Shown here: positions 35,151 through 47,159 of the stretch, in pieces
How positions within the stretch are numbered: position 1 is the stretch's first letter
Layout: every line of letters starts with the position of its first letter
Translations under genes and position numbers: made by a program
NCBI GenBank assembly: GCA_028826165.1
Contig: JAPDFW010000044.1
Span: forward strand, 658,774-722,773
Reading direction: 5' to 3'
DNA: 64,000 bases
Origin: Anaeramoeba ignava
Taxonomy: Eukaryota > Metamonada > Anaeramoebidae
Notes under the pieces: generated by a model
Seen by the model: only the letters and a program-made list of their open reading frames with translations
What the model was told of the DNA's origin: nothing
Database searches by the model: none

Positions 35151-35522
35151 AATTGATTTTTGAAATTAAAATTTTATCTTTTTGAATTAAATTGAATTAA
35201 TATTAATTTAGAAATTTGTTTTTAAAATTTAAATTTATTAATAATTTTTAAATTCCAAAAAAAAAATTAAATTAAAAATTAAATTAAAATAATTTTCCTT
35301 TTTTTTAATAAAAAAATTAATAAAAAATAATAATTTATTAATAAATTAATTTAAAATAATAAATTAAAAAGAAAATTAAATTAATTATTAATTTAAATTT
35401 ATTCTCATTTTTTATATTTTTATTTATTTTCAAAATCCACTTTTTTTATTCATTTTTTTTATTCATTTTTTTTTTGCTTTTTTTTTTTCATTTTTTTTTT
35501 TTCATTTCTTTTTGAAATAAGA
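35151..35522. promoter_or_regulatory. spacer and leader of the four-helix/U-box gene
   Basis: AT-rich DNA without a frame. From about 35449 on the plus strand it holds several ATTCATTTTTTT elements; the last TCA is 19 nt before the start codon at 35523. Confidence 0.4.
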
Positions 35523-38500
35523 ATGGCACTTGAAATTATTACTTCAATATTTGAAATTGGGGCATGGCTTAAGGGAAAGTTTGATGACTATAAAGATACA
35601 AAAGAAGAAGCAAAAAGATTAATTAAAAGAATAGAAGCTCTTGAAAATCCTTTAAAAAGTAAAAAAAAGCAAAAAATTTTGTTTTAATTTAATTCAAAAT
35701 TATTGTTTTAATTTTCCTCTTTTTAAATATAAAAAAAAGAAATAAAAGAATTAAATTCCAAGAATACAAATGTTACAACATTACAAAATGTACTCGAAAC
35801 TGTGCAAGGAATTAAAACACTTGTCGAGAATTATGAAAAATCAAGTAAATTAAAGAAATTTTTCAGTTCCAAAAAAAAAGAATTTGAAAAATATGATCAA
35901 AGATTAGACAGTTATATTGGGGATTTGAATATGGATTTAACTATATTAACTCATACTGATATTCAAGATCTTGCTAAACTTTTTAAGGAAATGAGGAATG
36001 ATCAACAAAGCAATGATGCAAAAACTCAAAAATACCTTCAAAATTTATCTCAAGAAATTCAACGAAATCAAATCCAAACAATTGATGAACCAAGAAATCA
36101 AATAATATTTGAATATGAAAAAACCAATTTGGGATTTATTGAACAGAAATTTGGACTTGAAAAGAAAAGTGGAGAAATTATCTGTGGAATATTTCAACTG
36201 TAAGTATCTTCTTTTACAAATTGATAATTAGACTGATTCATTTTTGATTCATTTTTTATTGAAAATAGAAAAGCTGAAGATCCGATTAATTTTGAAAAAA
36301 TTATGAAAGAAATTCTTGAATTTTCAATAAGTGATTGGAATTACCAAATTAAAATTCTATTTACTTCTTGGGATTTGTAATTAAATATAAATTGGAAACA
36401 ACAATTCAATTATAATAGAATAAATTTCTTTGAATTTATTTCTTCTTTTTGTTTGAAATAGAGATCACAACCAATTTTTAGATAAAGAAGAATTAACAAA
36501 AGCTATCCATGATTTCTATTTCCTGATAACCTGTTTACAATCCAAAAAAATTGTTGGATCTCTTCAAGAATATCTAATCAATTTAAATGAAGAAGAAAAA
36601 AAGAAGTTTTATAATGTAATTGAAGAATTAGTTGCCAAAAATGAAATTGATTTAAAAATTGAGCAAATATTTGATTCTTTAAATTCAGAAGCAAATGAAA
36701 TTAATTTCTCACAATTTGAATCTTATTGCAATTATCCAGGAAATTTTGTAATTCAGTTTTTAAATTTGATCAAAACTGTATTGAATGAGGCAGTTGGAAC
36801 ATTTCTGATAACAAATCAAATTGAAACAAAAAATGAGAGTTCCATCAACATCAAAAAATTGGAGAAGTTCATGAAAATACCCACAAATTATGAAAACAAA
36901 CTTGAATCAAATAAAATCCTTCAAGATCCAGTTTTGGTGAATGGAAGAATTTATGAAAGAAAATATATTGAGAAAATTATTCAAGAAAATCCAGAAAATC
37001 CAACTATTCCTGAAAAAAATGAAAGAATTGATCCTAAATTTGTTCTACCTATTTTGGATTTGAAATCTGAAATTGAAAAATGGAAAACAGAAAAAATCTC
37101 AAAATGCGTAACCAAATCTCAAAAAATTAAACAATCAAATTCCGATATCGCTTATAAAATTCTTGAATTCGCAAGAAAATTAGAACCAGAAAATTTACAA
37201 ATTATTAATTTACAAATTTCCCTTTTAGAAAAAGAGTTAAAAATTCCAGAAGAACTTGCTAAACAACAATTTGCAAAAGGAGAAATTCTCTTTAAACAAA
37301 GAGAATACAGAGAAGCAGAACAATTATTAACAAAATCGTTTAAACTGACAACAAATCCGAATTTAATTGAAAACGCTTTATTAATTTTAAAAGAAATTTA
37401 TTCTGCTAACAAGTTAACTTCAAAAATTTTAGAAACAAATATTTCACTTTCCAGAATTTATCTTGAACAAAATCCTCAAAAAACGAAGGATATTTTAATC
37501 CAAATCGAAGAAGGGAATTCAGATCAAGATACAACAACAGCAAATCTTTATTTAGAAGTTTATTCGCTTCTAATTTCAGCAGAAGAAGCACTTGGAAATC
37601 ATAAAGAAACACCAAATTGGTATTTTAAAAAAGCAAATTGCTATTTCATGAAAAAGAACTATTCAAAAGCTATTGAATATTTGAATAAAGTTTTAGAAAT
37701 GAATCCAGATTATCTTGAAGCGCTTCAAAAACTTGCCTTTCTTTATAATTTAAAAAAAGATAAATCGAATGAATGTTTAATTCACATCAAAATTGGGCAA
37801 ATTTATTCTAAAAAAAAAGAAAACGATAAAGCTATTGAGGAATTTAAGAAGGCACTTTTATGTGATAAATCCAATTCTTTAGCTTTTAATTTATTATTTG
37901 AAATGATTTCCAAACAAAAATCAATTTTTGATTTAATCACATTAGTCAAGAATTATAAAATTCAAGATCAAGAAACAGAAACATTTCTTGATAAAATTTC
38001 ACAAATTTCACAAATTTTCAAATCACAATTAGAAGAAGAAAGTAAAAAGAAAGATCAGAAAATAAACCAATTAGAAGAAGAAATGAAAGAATTGAAAAAA
38101 AGAATCAATGAAACTACTACTTCAATTCTTGAAGAATATGAAAAGTTCAAAAAAATGAAAATTCAATTTCGACCATTTTTGAATTCAGAAATTATTTCAG
38201 AAAAGGAATATGCTCAGAAATTACAAGAATGGATAAATGATAATGATTTTTTTTCTAAAATGAAAAAAGGATTTTCAGCAAAAAGAGATGGATTCGATTG
38301 TAAAAAATGGCATTCAATTTGTGATAATAAAGGAAAAACATTAGTTATTATCAAAACAAAAGATAATTTTATTTTTGGAGGTTTTACTCAAGTTGGGTGG
38401 ACAACTGATGAATCAAAATGGAGTGAAGAGTATGGAAGTTATGGATGGATTAAAGATTGGAATGCATTTATTTTTTCATTAAGAAATGATAAAGGAGATC

Positions 38501-38757
38501 GAAAATCAGATAAATTTTCCGTTCAAAAAGGAAAAGAGGAATATGCTGTTAAGTATCATCAGAATTTTGGTCCTGAATTCGGAAATTATCCAGCAGATTT
38601 TTATGTGCATGGAAATCTAAAAACTGGTAAGTCAGATTTTGGTGATAGTTATAATCTACCTAATGGAATTACTTACCAATCAAATGAAGCTAGAAGTTAT
38701 TTAGCTGGTTCTTATAATTCATGGGTTGTTGATGAACTTGAAACTTATTTCATTTAA
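35523..38757 (+). CDS. MLKL-like four-helix bundle / EF-hand / U-box / TPR / TLDc protein
   Basis: Four exons (35523-35658, 35740-36199, 36269-36376, 36462-38757) give 999 residues. Residues 1-125 resemble the N-terminal four-helix bundle of MLKL and related cell-death proteins: A-K-R-L-I-K-R-I-E-A-L-E-N-P-L, then Y-E-K-S-S-K-L-K-K-F-F and Y-D-Q-R-L-D-S-Y-I-G-D-L. Residues 234-245 (DLDHNQFLDKEE) form an EF-hand loop with acidic ligands at 1, 3, 9 and 12. Residues 385-441 fit a U-box: D-P-V-L-V-N-G-R-I-Y-E-R to L-K-S-E-I-E-K-W. TPR helices follow (Y-S-K-A-I-E-Y-L-N-K-V-L-E-M-N-P), then a coiled coil and a C-terminal TLDc domain (L-V-I-I-K-T-K-D-N-F-I-F-G-G-F). U-boxes recruit ubiquitin E2 enzymes, EF-hands bind calcium, and MLKL-type bundles act at membranes. 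The combined function is inference; no kinase domain is present. It sits between two RCC1-BTB paralogues. Confidence 0.75.
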
Positions 38758-39849
38758 AAATTAATTAATAATAAGAAAATCAAACTTTTTTTTTTAATTT
38801 TTTTTTTCAAAATTTAATTCAATTTTAATTTACTTTTAATCAAATTAATTTCTTTAAAACAATAAATGAGAAACAAATTTAATTTTAAATAATTTAATTT
38901 TAATTTAAAATATTTATTAAAAATTTAATTAATAAAAAATAATCCAAAAAAAAAAAATAATAAATTTTAAAAATTGAATATTTTTATTATAATAAATAAA
39001 AATAAAAATTGAAAATAGAAATTAATAATAATTAAATTTAAATTCATTAATTAAAATATTAAAATAAAAAAAATCAAATAAAATTTATTATTAATTAATA
39101 TTTAAATATTAATAAATTATAATCAAAAATCAAAAATAGAATAATTAGTAAATTATTTTTTTAGAAAGTTTATCTTATTCAATCATGTTAAATTCAATTT
39201 ATTTAAAATTTTTAATTTTTAATTTTATTTTTAATATATTTTATTATAATTAAAATTGGAATAATAAATAATCAAAAATATTAATATAATAAATAAAAAT
39301 ATTATTTAAAGATTAAATTAAAATAAATTTAAATTAAATTATTATTAAATATTATTAAAATTAAATATTTATCTTTATTAAAATATTTATTCCACTTTTT
39401 TTAATATATTTTATTATAATTAAAATTGGAATAATAAATAATCAAAAATATTAATATAATAAATAAAAATATTATATCAAATTAAATTAAAATAAATTTA
39501 AATTAATTTATTATTAAATTATTATTAAAATTAAATATTTATATTTATTAAAATATTTCAATTTTCTTCTCAATTTTATTAAATTATTGGGAATAATTTT
39601 ATATTAATTTAAATAAAGAAATATTAATAAAATATATAAAATATAATTAATTTTAAATTTAATTATTTAATATTCTTTATTCCATTTTTGAAATAAATTA
39701 ATTAAAAATATTTTATTTATTTTATTAAATTATTGAGAATAATTTTATATTATTTTAAATAAATAAATATTAATAAAATATATAAAATATAATTAATTTC
39801 AAATTTAATTATTTAATATTCTTTATTCCATTTTTGAAATAAATTAATT
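38758..39849. other. AT-rich spacer with degenerate repeats
   Basis: No gene is seen. Segments such as TTTTTGAAATAAATTAATTAAAAATATTTTAT occur twice (about 39686 and 39833), as do TTTATTATAATTAAAATTGGAATAATAAATAATC stretches (about 39240 and 39410). The first motif is also the core of the repeat block at 42262-44800. Confidence 0.5.
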
Positions 39850-40152
39850 AAAAATATTTTATAATTGAAAGAAAAGAAAAGAAATATAAATTTCCCAAAT
39901 TAATATTAATAATGAGAAGTGAATTATATCGAGGAATGTTTTTATCTGTAAAAAATGATACTTCTAATAAGTGAATTAAGTAATAAATCATTTCAAATAT
40001 TTGAATATTGGATTTATTCAAATCAAATTAAAGATGATATCCAAATTACACAAGAAATAATTAATGAAATTAAAATTGGAATTGATTATTTTCAATTAAA
40101 TCAAACAAATCCAAATTTATTTGATTTATTAATTAATAAATTTAATAATTAA
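39850..40152 (+). pseudogene. truncated RCC1-BTB copy with a 14-nt deletion
   Basis: Homology to the two full paralogues begins within AAAATATTTTATAATTGAAAG and runs through M-R-S-E-L-Y-R-G-M-F-L-S-V to the end of the second BTB domain. After the codons for N-D-T-S-N-K the block coding V-T-D-Y is missing: 14 nt are lost relative to 33901-33925, which shifts the frame and creates a stop at about 39971. The remaining frame then resumes as E-L-S-N-K-S-F-Q-I-F. There is no propeller part, so it is not expected to be functional. Confidence 0.85.
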
Positions 40153-40233
40153 AATTAAAATCAAAATTAAAATCAAAATCAAAATTAAAATTCAAAATTA
40201 AAATTTATTTTTTCATTTTTTTCTTTTTCAAAA

Positions 40234-42261
40234 ATGAATGCTTGTTTATTTTTTGGTAGAAATGAAAAGCCAAAACTTTTAAAAAATAAACCAAATAAAA
40301 TAACAAAACCAATTCAATTTAAATTTGAAAATGAAAATGAAAATGAAAATAAAAAACAAATTAAACAAATTTCATCAGGAAATTTTTCAACAATTTTCCT
40401 TTTTAAAAATGGAAAAGCAATAGAATATTTAAATGAAAATAATCCAAAACAAAATCTCCAAAAAATTCAAATTGAAGAAAATATTCAAAAAGTAACTGTT
40501 GGCTCTCGAAATGAAGCTATTTTAACAATAGAAAGAAATGTATTTGCCAAAGGAAAAGATGTTAATTCAGAAAATCCAAATGAATTTATCAATATTTCAT
40601 CATTAATTGAAGATAAAAATGATAGAATAGTTCAAGATATTGTTTCTGGATCTCGTTCAATTTACTTATTAACTTCAAATCAAAATGTTTATGGAATTGG
40701 TTCAAATTCTTTTGCTCAACTTGGTTTTGATTCTGAAACACTTGAAAAAACAGAAAAACCAATCTTAATGATGAAAAATGTTTCTAAAATATTTTCAGGA
40801 AATTCTTCAAATTTTGTTTTTCTTTTAAATTCAAATCAAGAATTATTTGGATGCGGATATAATTATTTTGGCCAATTTGGATTAGGAGAATCAATAGAAG
40901 AAACAATCCAAAAATTAACCAAAATCCAAAATATTCCAAAAGGCAAAATAATTGATATTCAATGTGGAAATGCTCATTCAATAATGTTGATTGAAGATGA
41001 AAATCCAAAAAGAAAACTTTATTCATGTGGATATTATGAATATAATGGACTTGGCAAAAATGAAGATACTTATGAATTTACTGAAATCAAATCATCTTTA
41101 TTTGAAGACGATGATTATATTATTGATTTTTCTGTTGGTGATTCTCATACTTTGATTTTAACATCAAAAGAGAAAATGATAGTATTTGGAAGTAATAAAT
41201 ATGGTCAATTAGGAACTGGAGATATAAAAGATCAATTAATTCCAATTCAAATTGAACTTCCTAAATTAAGATTTAATGAATATATTTCTAATTATCATGT
41301 CTCTTGTGGATTTAACAAATCATTTATTTATTATTCTCCTCCTTCTTTTTCTAATCTTGAAGAAGATTTGATAAAACTATTTAGAAGAAAAGAATTTTGT
41401 GATATTTCATTTAAAACAGAAAATGGAGAAATAATTGAAGCTCATAAATTAATATTGAAATATAGATTAAATCAAAATCAAAATCAAATTGAAAAACTTC
41501 AAGAAATTATTTCAAAAAAATCAATTAAAGAATCAAATCAAATATTTGAAATGATTTATTCAAATAATTCCAAAATAAATCCAATATTATATTCTGAAAT
41601 TAAAGAAATTATAAATTCAAATGAAAAAATTGAAGAAACAATGAAAAGAATTTATTTAAATGAAAATGAAAAATATTTTATAATTGAAAGAAAAGAAAAA
41701 CAATATAAATTTCCTAAATTAATATTAATAACGAGAAGTGAATTATATCGAGGAATGTTTTTATCTGTAACAGAAGATAAATCAAATAAAGTTACAGATT
41801 ATAGTGAATTGAGTAATAAATCATTTCAAATATTTGAATATTGGATTTATTCAAATCAAATCAAAGATGGAATTGAAATTACACAAGAAATTATTGATGA
41901 ATTGGAAATTGGAATTGATTATTTTCAATTAAATCAAACAAATCCAAATTTATTTGATTTATTAATTAACAAATTTAATAATCAAAACCAAAATGAAAAA
42001 TCAAAAGAGAAGGAAAAAGAACAAAAACAAATTGAAATTAAAATTGAAAAGAAACCTATTTTAGAAGTTGAAAAACAAATTGAAATTAAAATTGAAAAGA
42101 AACCTATTTTAGAAATTGAAAAACAAATTGAAAATAAAATTGAAAAGAAACCTGTTTTAGAAATTGAAAAACAAATTGAAATTAAAATTGAAAAGAAACC
42201 TATTTTAGAAGTCGAAAAACAAATTGAAAAGAAAAAGACAGATAAATGCTTTATTTTTTAA
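40234..42261 (+). CDS. RCC1-repeat / double-BTB protein 2 with C-terminal CaaX-like box
   Basis: A single exon of 675 residues, strongly similar along its length to the protein at 32341-34275: RCC1 propeller (G-I-G-S-N-S-F-A-Q-L-G, G-C-G-Y-N-Y-F-G-Q-F-G-L-G), then two BTB-like domains with T-R-S-E-L-Y-R-G-M-F-L-S-V. It differs by a longer tail made of five near-copies of K-I-E-K-K-P-I-L-E-(IV)-E-K-Q-I-E. The end K-K-T-D-K-C-F-I-F gives a better prenylation box (CFIF) than its paralogue. The start has TCA 19 nt upstream, exactly as in the paralogue. The two are a duplicated pair with broken copies between them. Confidence 0.9.
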   Translation: MNACLFFGRNEKPKLLKNKPNKITKPIQFKFENENENENKKQIKQISSGNFSTIFLFKNGKAIEYLNENNPKQNLQKIQIEENIQKVTVGSRNEAILTIERNVFAKGKDVNSENPNEFINISSLIEDKNDRIVQDIVSGSRSIYLLTSNQNVYGIGSNSFAQLGFDSETLEKTEKPILMMKNVSKIFSGNSSNFVFLLNSNQELFGCGYNYFGQFGLGESIEETIQKLTKIQNIPKGKIIDIQCGNAHSIMLIEDENPKRKLYSCGYYEYNGLGKNEDTYEFTEIKSSLFEDDDYIIDFSVGDSHTLILTSKEKMIVFGSNKYGQLGTGDIKDQLIPIQIELPKLRFNEYISNYHVSCGFNKSFIYYSPPSFSNLEEDLIKLFRRKEFCDISFKTENGEIIEAHKLILKYRLNQNQNQIEKLQEIISKKSIKESNQIFEMIYSNNSKINPILYSEIKEIINSNEKIEETMKRIYLNENEKYFIIERKEKQYKFPKLILITRSELYRGMFLSVTEDKSNKVTDYSELSNKSFQIFEYWIYSNQIKDGIEITQEIIDELEIGIDYFQLNQTNPNLFDLLINKFNNQNQNEKSKEKEKEQKQIEIKIEKKPILEVEKQIEIKIEKKPILEIEKQIENKIEKKPVLEIEKQIEIKIEKKPILEVEKQIEKKKTDKCFIF

Positions 42262-44800
42262 ATGCTTTATTTTTAAATGCTTTATTTTTCAAATAAATTA
42301 ATTAAAAATATTTAATGATAAAATATAAATTAAATTAAATTAAAAAATATTATTTTAATAATTAAATTATTTTTAAAATTAATTTTTATATAATTTCTAT
42401 AATTTAAATATAATTAAAATTATTTAAAATATAAATAATAAATTAATTAAAAATATTTAATAATAAAATAAAAATATTAAAAAATTAAAAATAATTTTAA
42501 AATTAAAATTATTTTTAATTTTTATATTTTTTATAATTTAAATTTAATTAAATTTAATTGTTAAATAATAAAATTAATTAAAAATATTCTATAATTTAAA
42601 TTAAATTAAAATTAATTAAAAAATTATTTTAATAATTAAATTATTTTTAAAAAATTATAATTTCTATAAAATATAATTAAAATTAAATTGAAAAATATTA
42701 ATTTTAATAATTAAATTATTTTTAAAAATTAAATTAAAAATAATTTTTTAATAATTAAATTATTTTTAAAATTAATTTTTATATATTTTCTATAATTTAA
42801 ATTTAATTAAATTTAATTAAAATATAAATAATAAATTAATTAAAAATATTTAATAATAAAAATATAAATAAAATTAAATTAAAAATATTATTTTAATAAT
42901 TAAATTATTTTTAAAATTGATTTCTATATAATTTCTATAATTTAAACTTAATTAAATTTAATTAAAATATAAATAATAATTTGATTAAAAATATTTAATA
43001 AAAAAATAAAATATAATTTAATTTTAATAATTAAATTATTTTAAAATTGAATTTTTATATATTTTTAATAATTTAAATTATTAAAAAATTAAAATTTTAA
43101 ATAATAAATTTTAAAAATATTTTAATAATAAAATAACTTAAAATTAAATTTAAAATTTAAATAATTAAAATTTTAAAATTAAATATAATTTAATAATTTA
43201 AACTTAATTAAATTTAATTAAAAATATAAAAAATAATTTGATTAAAATTTTAATAATAAAATATAATTAAAATTAAATTAAAAATATTATTTTTAATTAA
43301 TTAAATTATTTTTAAAATTGATTTTTATATAATTTCTATAATTTAAATTTAATTAAAATTTTAAAAAATATAAATAATAAATTAATTAAAAATAATTTAA
43401 TAATAAAATATAAATAAAATTAAATTGAAAATATTATTTTAATAATTAAATTTTATTTTTAAAATTAATTTTTATATAATTTCTATAATTTAAATTTAAT
43501 TAAATTTAATTAAAATTTAAATAATAAATTAATTAAAAATATTTAATAATAAAATATAATTAAATTTAAATTAAAAATATTATTTTAATAATTAAATTAT
43601 TTTTAAAATTAATTTTTATATAATTTCTATAATTTAAATATAATTAAATTTAATTAAAATATAAATAAATAATTAATTAAAAATATTTAATAATAAAAAA
43701 TAATTAAAATTAAATTAAAAATATTATTTTAATAATTAAATTATTTTTAAAATTAATTTTTATATATTTCTATAATTTAAACTTAATTAAATTTAATTTT
43801 TAAAATATAAATAATAAATTAATTAAAAATATTTAATAATAAAATATAATTAAATTTAAATTAAAAATATTATTTTAATAATTAAATTATTTTAAAATTA
43901 ATTTCGCTTATATAATTTCTATAATTTAAATTTAATTAAAATTAATCAAAAAATATAAATAATAAATTAATTAAAAATATTTAATAATAAAATATAAATT
44001 CATTTTAAATTAAAAATATTATTTTAATAATTAAATTATTTTTAAAATTGATTTTATATATAATTTCTATAATTTAAATTTAATTAAATTTAATTAAAAT
44101 ATAAATAATAAATTAATTAAAAATATTTAATAATAAAATATAAATCAAATCAAATTAAAAATATTATTTTAATAATTAAATTATTTTTAAAATTGATTTT
44201 TATATATTTCTATAATTTAAATTTAATTAAAATTATTTAAAATATAAATAATAAATTAATTAAAAATATTTAATAATAAAATATAAATAAATTTAAATTA
44301 AAAATATTATTTTAATAATTAAATTATTTTTAAAATTAATTTTTATATAATTTCTATAATTTAAACTTAATTAAATTTATTTAAATATAAATAATAAATT
44401 AATTAAAAATATTTAATAATAAAATATAAATTAAATTAAATTAAAAATATTATTTTAATAATTAAATTATTTTTAAAATTAATTTTTTATAATTTCTATA
44501 ATTTTAAACTTAATTAAATTTAATTAAAATTTAAATAATAAATTAATTAAAAATATTTATAATTAAAATTAAATTAAAAAATATTATTTTAATAATTAAA
44601 TTATTTTTAAAATTAATTTCTATATAATTTCTATAATTTAAATTTAATTAAATTTATTTAAAATATAAATAATAAATTAATTAAAAATATTTAATAATAA
44701 AATATAAATCAAATTAAATTAAAAAATATTATTTTAATAATTAAATTATTTTTAAAATTAATTTTTATATAATTTCTATAATTTAAATTTAATTAAAATT
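42262..44800. repeat. tandem repeat block, units of about 145 bp
   Basis: About 15-17 degenerate units, recognised by the recurring sub-blocks TTTCTATAATTTAAA, AATAAATTAATTAAAAATATTTAATAATAAAATATAA and TATTATTTTAATAATTAAATTATTTTTAAAATT. Spacing between successive TTTCTATAATTTAAA blocks is mostly 137-152 nt. No gene is seen. The block ends directly at the T-rich leader of the SEC24-like gene. Confidence 0.85.
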
Positions 44801-44829
44801 ATTTTCATTTTTTCATTTTTTTCTTTTTG

Positions 44830-47113
44830 ATGTTAAAACAAACAATAAATAATTTTCCAACTAATTTAGAAACTTATCAACAAACAGGAATTCCATGGGG
44901 ATCAATTTTTCAACCATTATCCAAAATAAAAAAATCGAACACTATTGAATCAATTGATGAGATTCTTCGATGTGAAAAATGTTTTTCATTCATTTCACCA
45001 TTTAATCATATTGACATAAATTCGAATTGGAGTTGCAAATTGTGTGAATATTCAAATCATTCAAAAATTCCTGAAAAATCAAGATATACATTTATTGGAG
45101 AAAACAAACCAGTGCCAAAAGAGCTTGCGGAGAAAATGGTTGAGTTTGAAATTCCACAACCAAAAAAAACCTTTTCAAAATCAAAAATATTAATTTGTTT
45201 GTTGATTGATTTAACTCTTCAAATTGAAGAAATTGAAGCAACTCAAAAAACTTTGATTGATTTAGTTCAATATTTAAATGGAAAAAGAAAAATATATGTT
45301 GGTTTATTTACTATTGATTCACGTCTTGGAGTTTACCAACTGGATTCTGATGTGCCTTTTGTCAAATATATTTCAATTCCACAAAATTCAACCGATTCAA
45401 TTCCACTTTTTTTGGAGGAAATTAGTTCGTATTCAAAAATATTTGTTGAAATATCAAAAAATAATTCAAACATTATTTCTGCAATTCAATCTCTATCTCA
45501 AAACACTTCAAAAAATGAATTTGGTTTTGGAAGTTCAGTGAAATATATTGTTGATTCTTTAATCCAAAAAAATAGGTTTATTTTCAGTATTTAAAATGGA
45601 TTTTTTTTGATGATTTTTTTCTGAAGGAAAATTCATTTCATTTCATTTGTTTTGTTTGTTTTATGAAAAGCTCAATTTATCTGTTTTATGGGTTCTGTTC
45701 CCAATTATGGATGTGGACAAATTGAAGAAGAGGAACAAATGAATCCGTCAACAAATTATTATCAAAATATTGCGGATATTGCGGGACAAAACGCGATGGC
45801 TTTCCATCTTTTTCCTTTTAGATATGTTGGTCTTTCTTCTTTAAAGTTTCTTTCCAATTCAACAGGAGGAGAAATATATTTGAGCGATCCTTTGAATCAG
45901 GAAACTATTTTTAATAATTTGTAATTAAAAAATTCAGAAAAATTCAGAAAAAAATTCAAATTCAAATTCAATCAAATAAAATCAAGAAAAAATATTGTAG
46001 TTCAAGAAAAGGCTGTTTCATGTTTATTTAGAATTCGAACTTCGCCATATTTCAAAGTTTCCAAAATTTTTGGAAAATATTGCAAAGATGAAAAAACAGA
46101 AAATCTGTTCCATATTTCTCAATGTGGAAAATGTACGACAATTGGGATTGAGTATGATTTCGAAAAGTTCAACAGGATTTGAACAGTGCATTGACAAATG
46201 CGCCTATATTCAAATATCATTTGCATATACTTTTATTCCTGGAATAGATGAAGATGAAAATGAAGATGAAAATCAAAATGGAATGATAATTTCTAATTCT
46301 TTGTTTGAAAAGAAAAAAACATTCCATAGATACATCCGTTTGTACAATCAACAAGTTTTTTTCACTGAAATTCCTTCTAAAATTTTCCAAAAATCAAACG
46401 GAGAAAATATCATATTTTTACTTACACAAAAAATGATACAAATGTCTTTGCACAACCGATTAGAAACTGCAAGAGAAACTTTAACACAATGGTTGTGTTC
46501 ATTAGTAGAGAATTATTTGTTGAGCAATGCCGAAAATAAGAGAAAAGAAATAGAAATTGAAGAAGAATTAAAAGAAGCAAGTGAGTTTATTGAAAATCCT
46601 GAACTGCATAATTTATTTTGGTGGATTCACGGGATTCTCAAAAGCGCCTTTTTTTGCGTTGGTTCGGATATTGCTCCTGATCATAGAATTGCTTATTATT
46701 CTTCTTTGCTCTCTTTACCACCTCAATTTTTGAGCAGATCTTTTTATCCCAAAATGATGATCTTAAAAAACGGAACAAAATTTTTACTCAAAAATGTTCG
46801 ACTTTCCAAAAATCATCTAAAAGCTTGTGTTCAAAAATTCCCCAAATTTATTCTTGTTTTAGATCGGTTTTGGTCGTTAGTTGTTTTCAATAATTTTGAA
46901 GAAGAAATTGATTTCCAAAAAGAAATGAGAGAATTATTTTCAAAATGGAAAAAAGAAAGAAAAAAATGTTTCTTCGCAGAAATACGTTTTTATCAGGAAT
47001 TAAATTGGAAAATTATTGAAAGATATTTAATAGAAGATGAAAATGAAAATGGAAATTCATTTGAATTTTTTAAAGAAGAAATTAAAAAGAAAATTAGAAA
47101 TAAATTTAAATAA
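44830..47113 (+). CDS. SEC23/SEC24-family COPII coat protein, SEC24-like, one apparent frame break
   Basis: Exons 44830-45586, 45671-45920 and 45948-47113 give about 723 residues. The N-terminal zinc finger is C48-x2-C51 and C69-x2-C72. After it come a von Willebrand-like trunk (G-S-V-P-N-Y-G-C-G), a beta-sandwich (F-R-I-R-T-S-P-Y-F-K-V) and a helical/gelsolin part (L-E-T-A-R-E-T-L-T, S-R-S-F-Y-P-K-M). SEC24 selects cargo in COPII vesicles leaving the ER. In exon 3 the frame fits SEC24 up to E-Y-D-F-E-K-F-N, then continues one frame over as G-F-E-Q-C-I-D-K-C; one extra base near 46168-46176 would explain it. Splicing out 46107-46167 also restores frame but removes sequence that looks homologous. 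COPA starts 46 nt downstream. Confidence 0.7.
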
Positions 47114-47159
47114 AAAAAAATTTTTTCATTTTTTTCTTTTTTCTTTAATTTTTTTTAAA
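47114..47159 (+). promoter_or_regulatory. 46-nt intergenic region and COPA leader
   Basis: The element TTTTTTCATTTTTTTCTTTT (47121-47140) lies in the only 46 nt between the SEC24-like stop codon and the COPA start codon at 47160. The A of TCA is 32 nt before the start codon. Any COPA promoter not inside the upstream gene must be here. Confidence 0.5.

Noticed and set aside
36766..36800. Separate gene start at 36766
   Set aside because: The frame is open upstream to the acceptor at 36461 and carries an EF-hand there; this is internal to the 35523-38757 gene.
42262..44800. CRISPR-like regular repeats
   Set aside because: Units are about 145 bp, contiguous, AT-only and degenerate with no distinct spacers, and the genome is eukaryotic; it is a satellite block.
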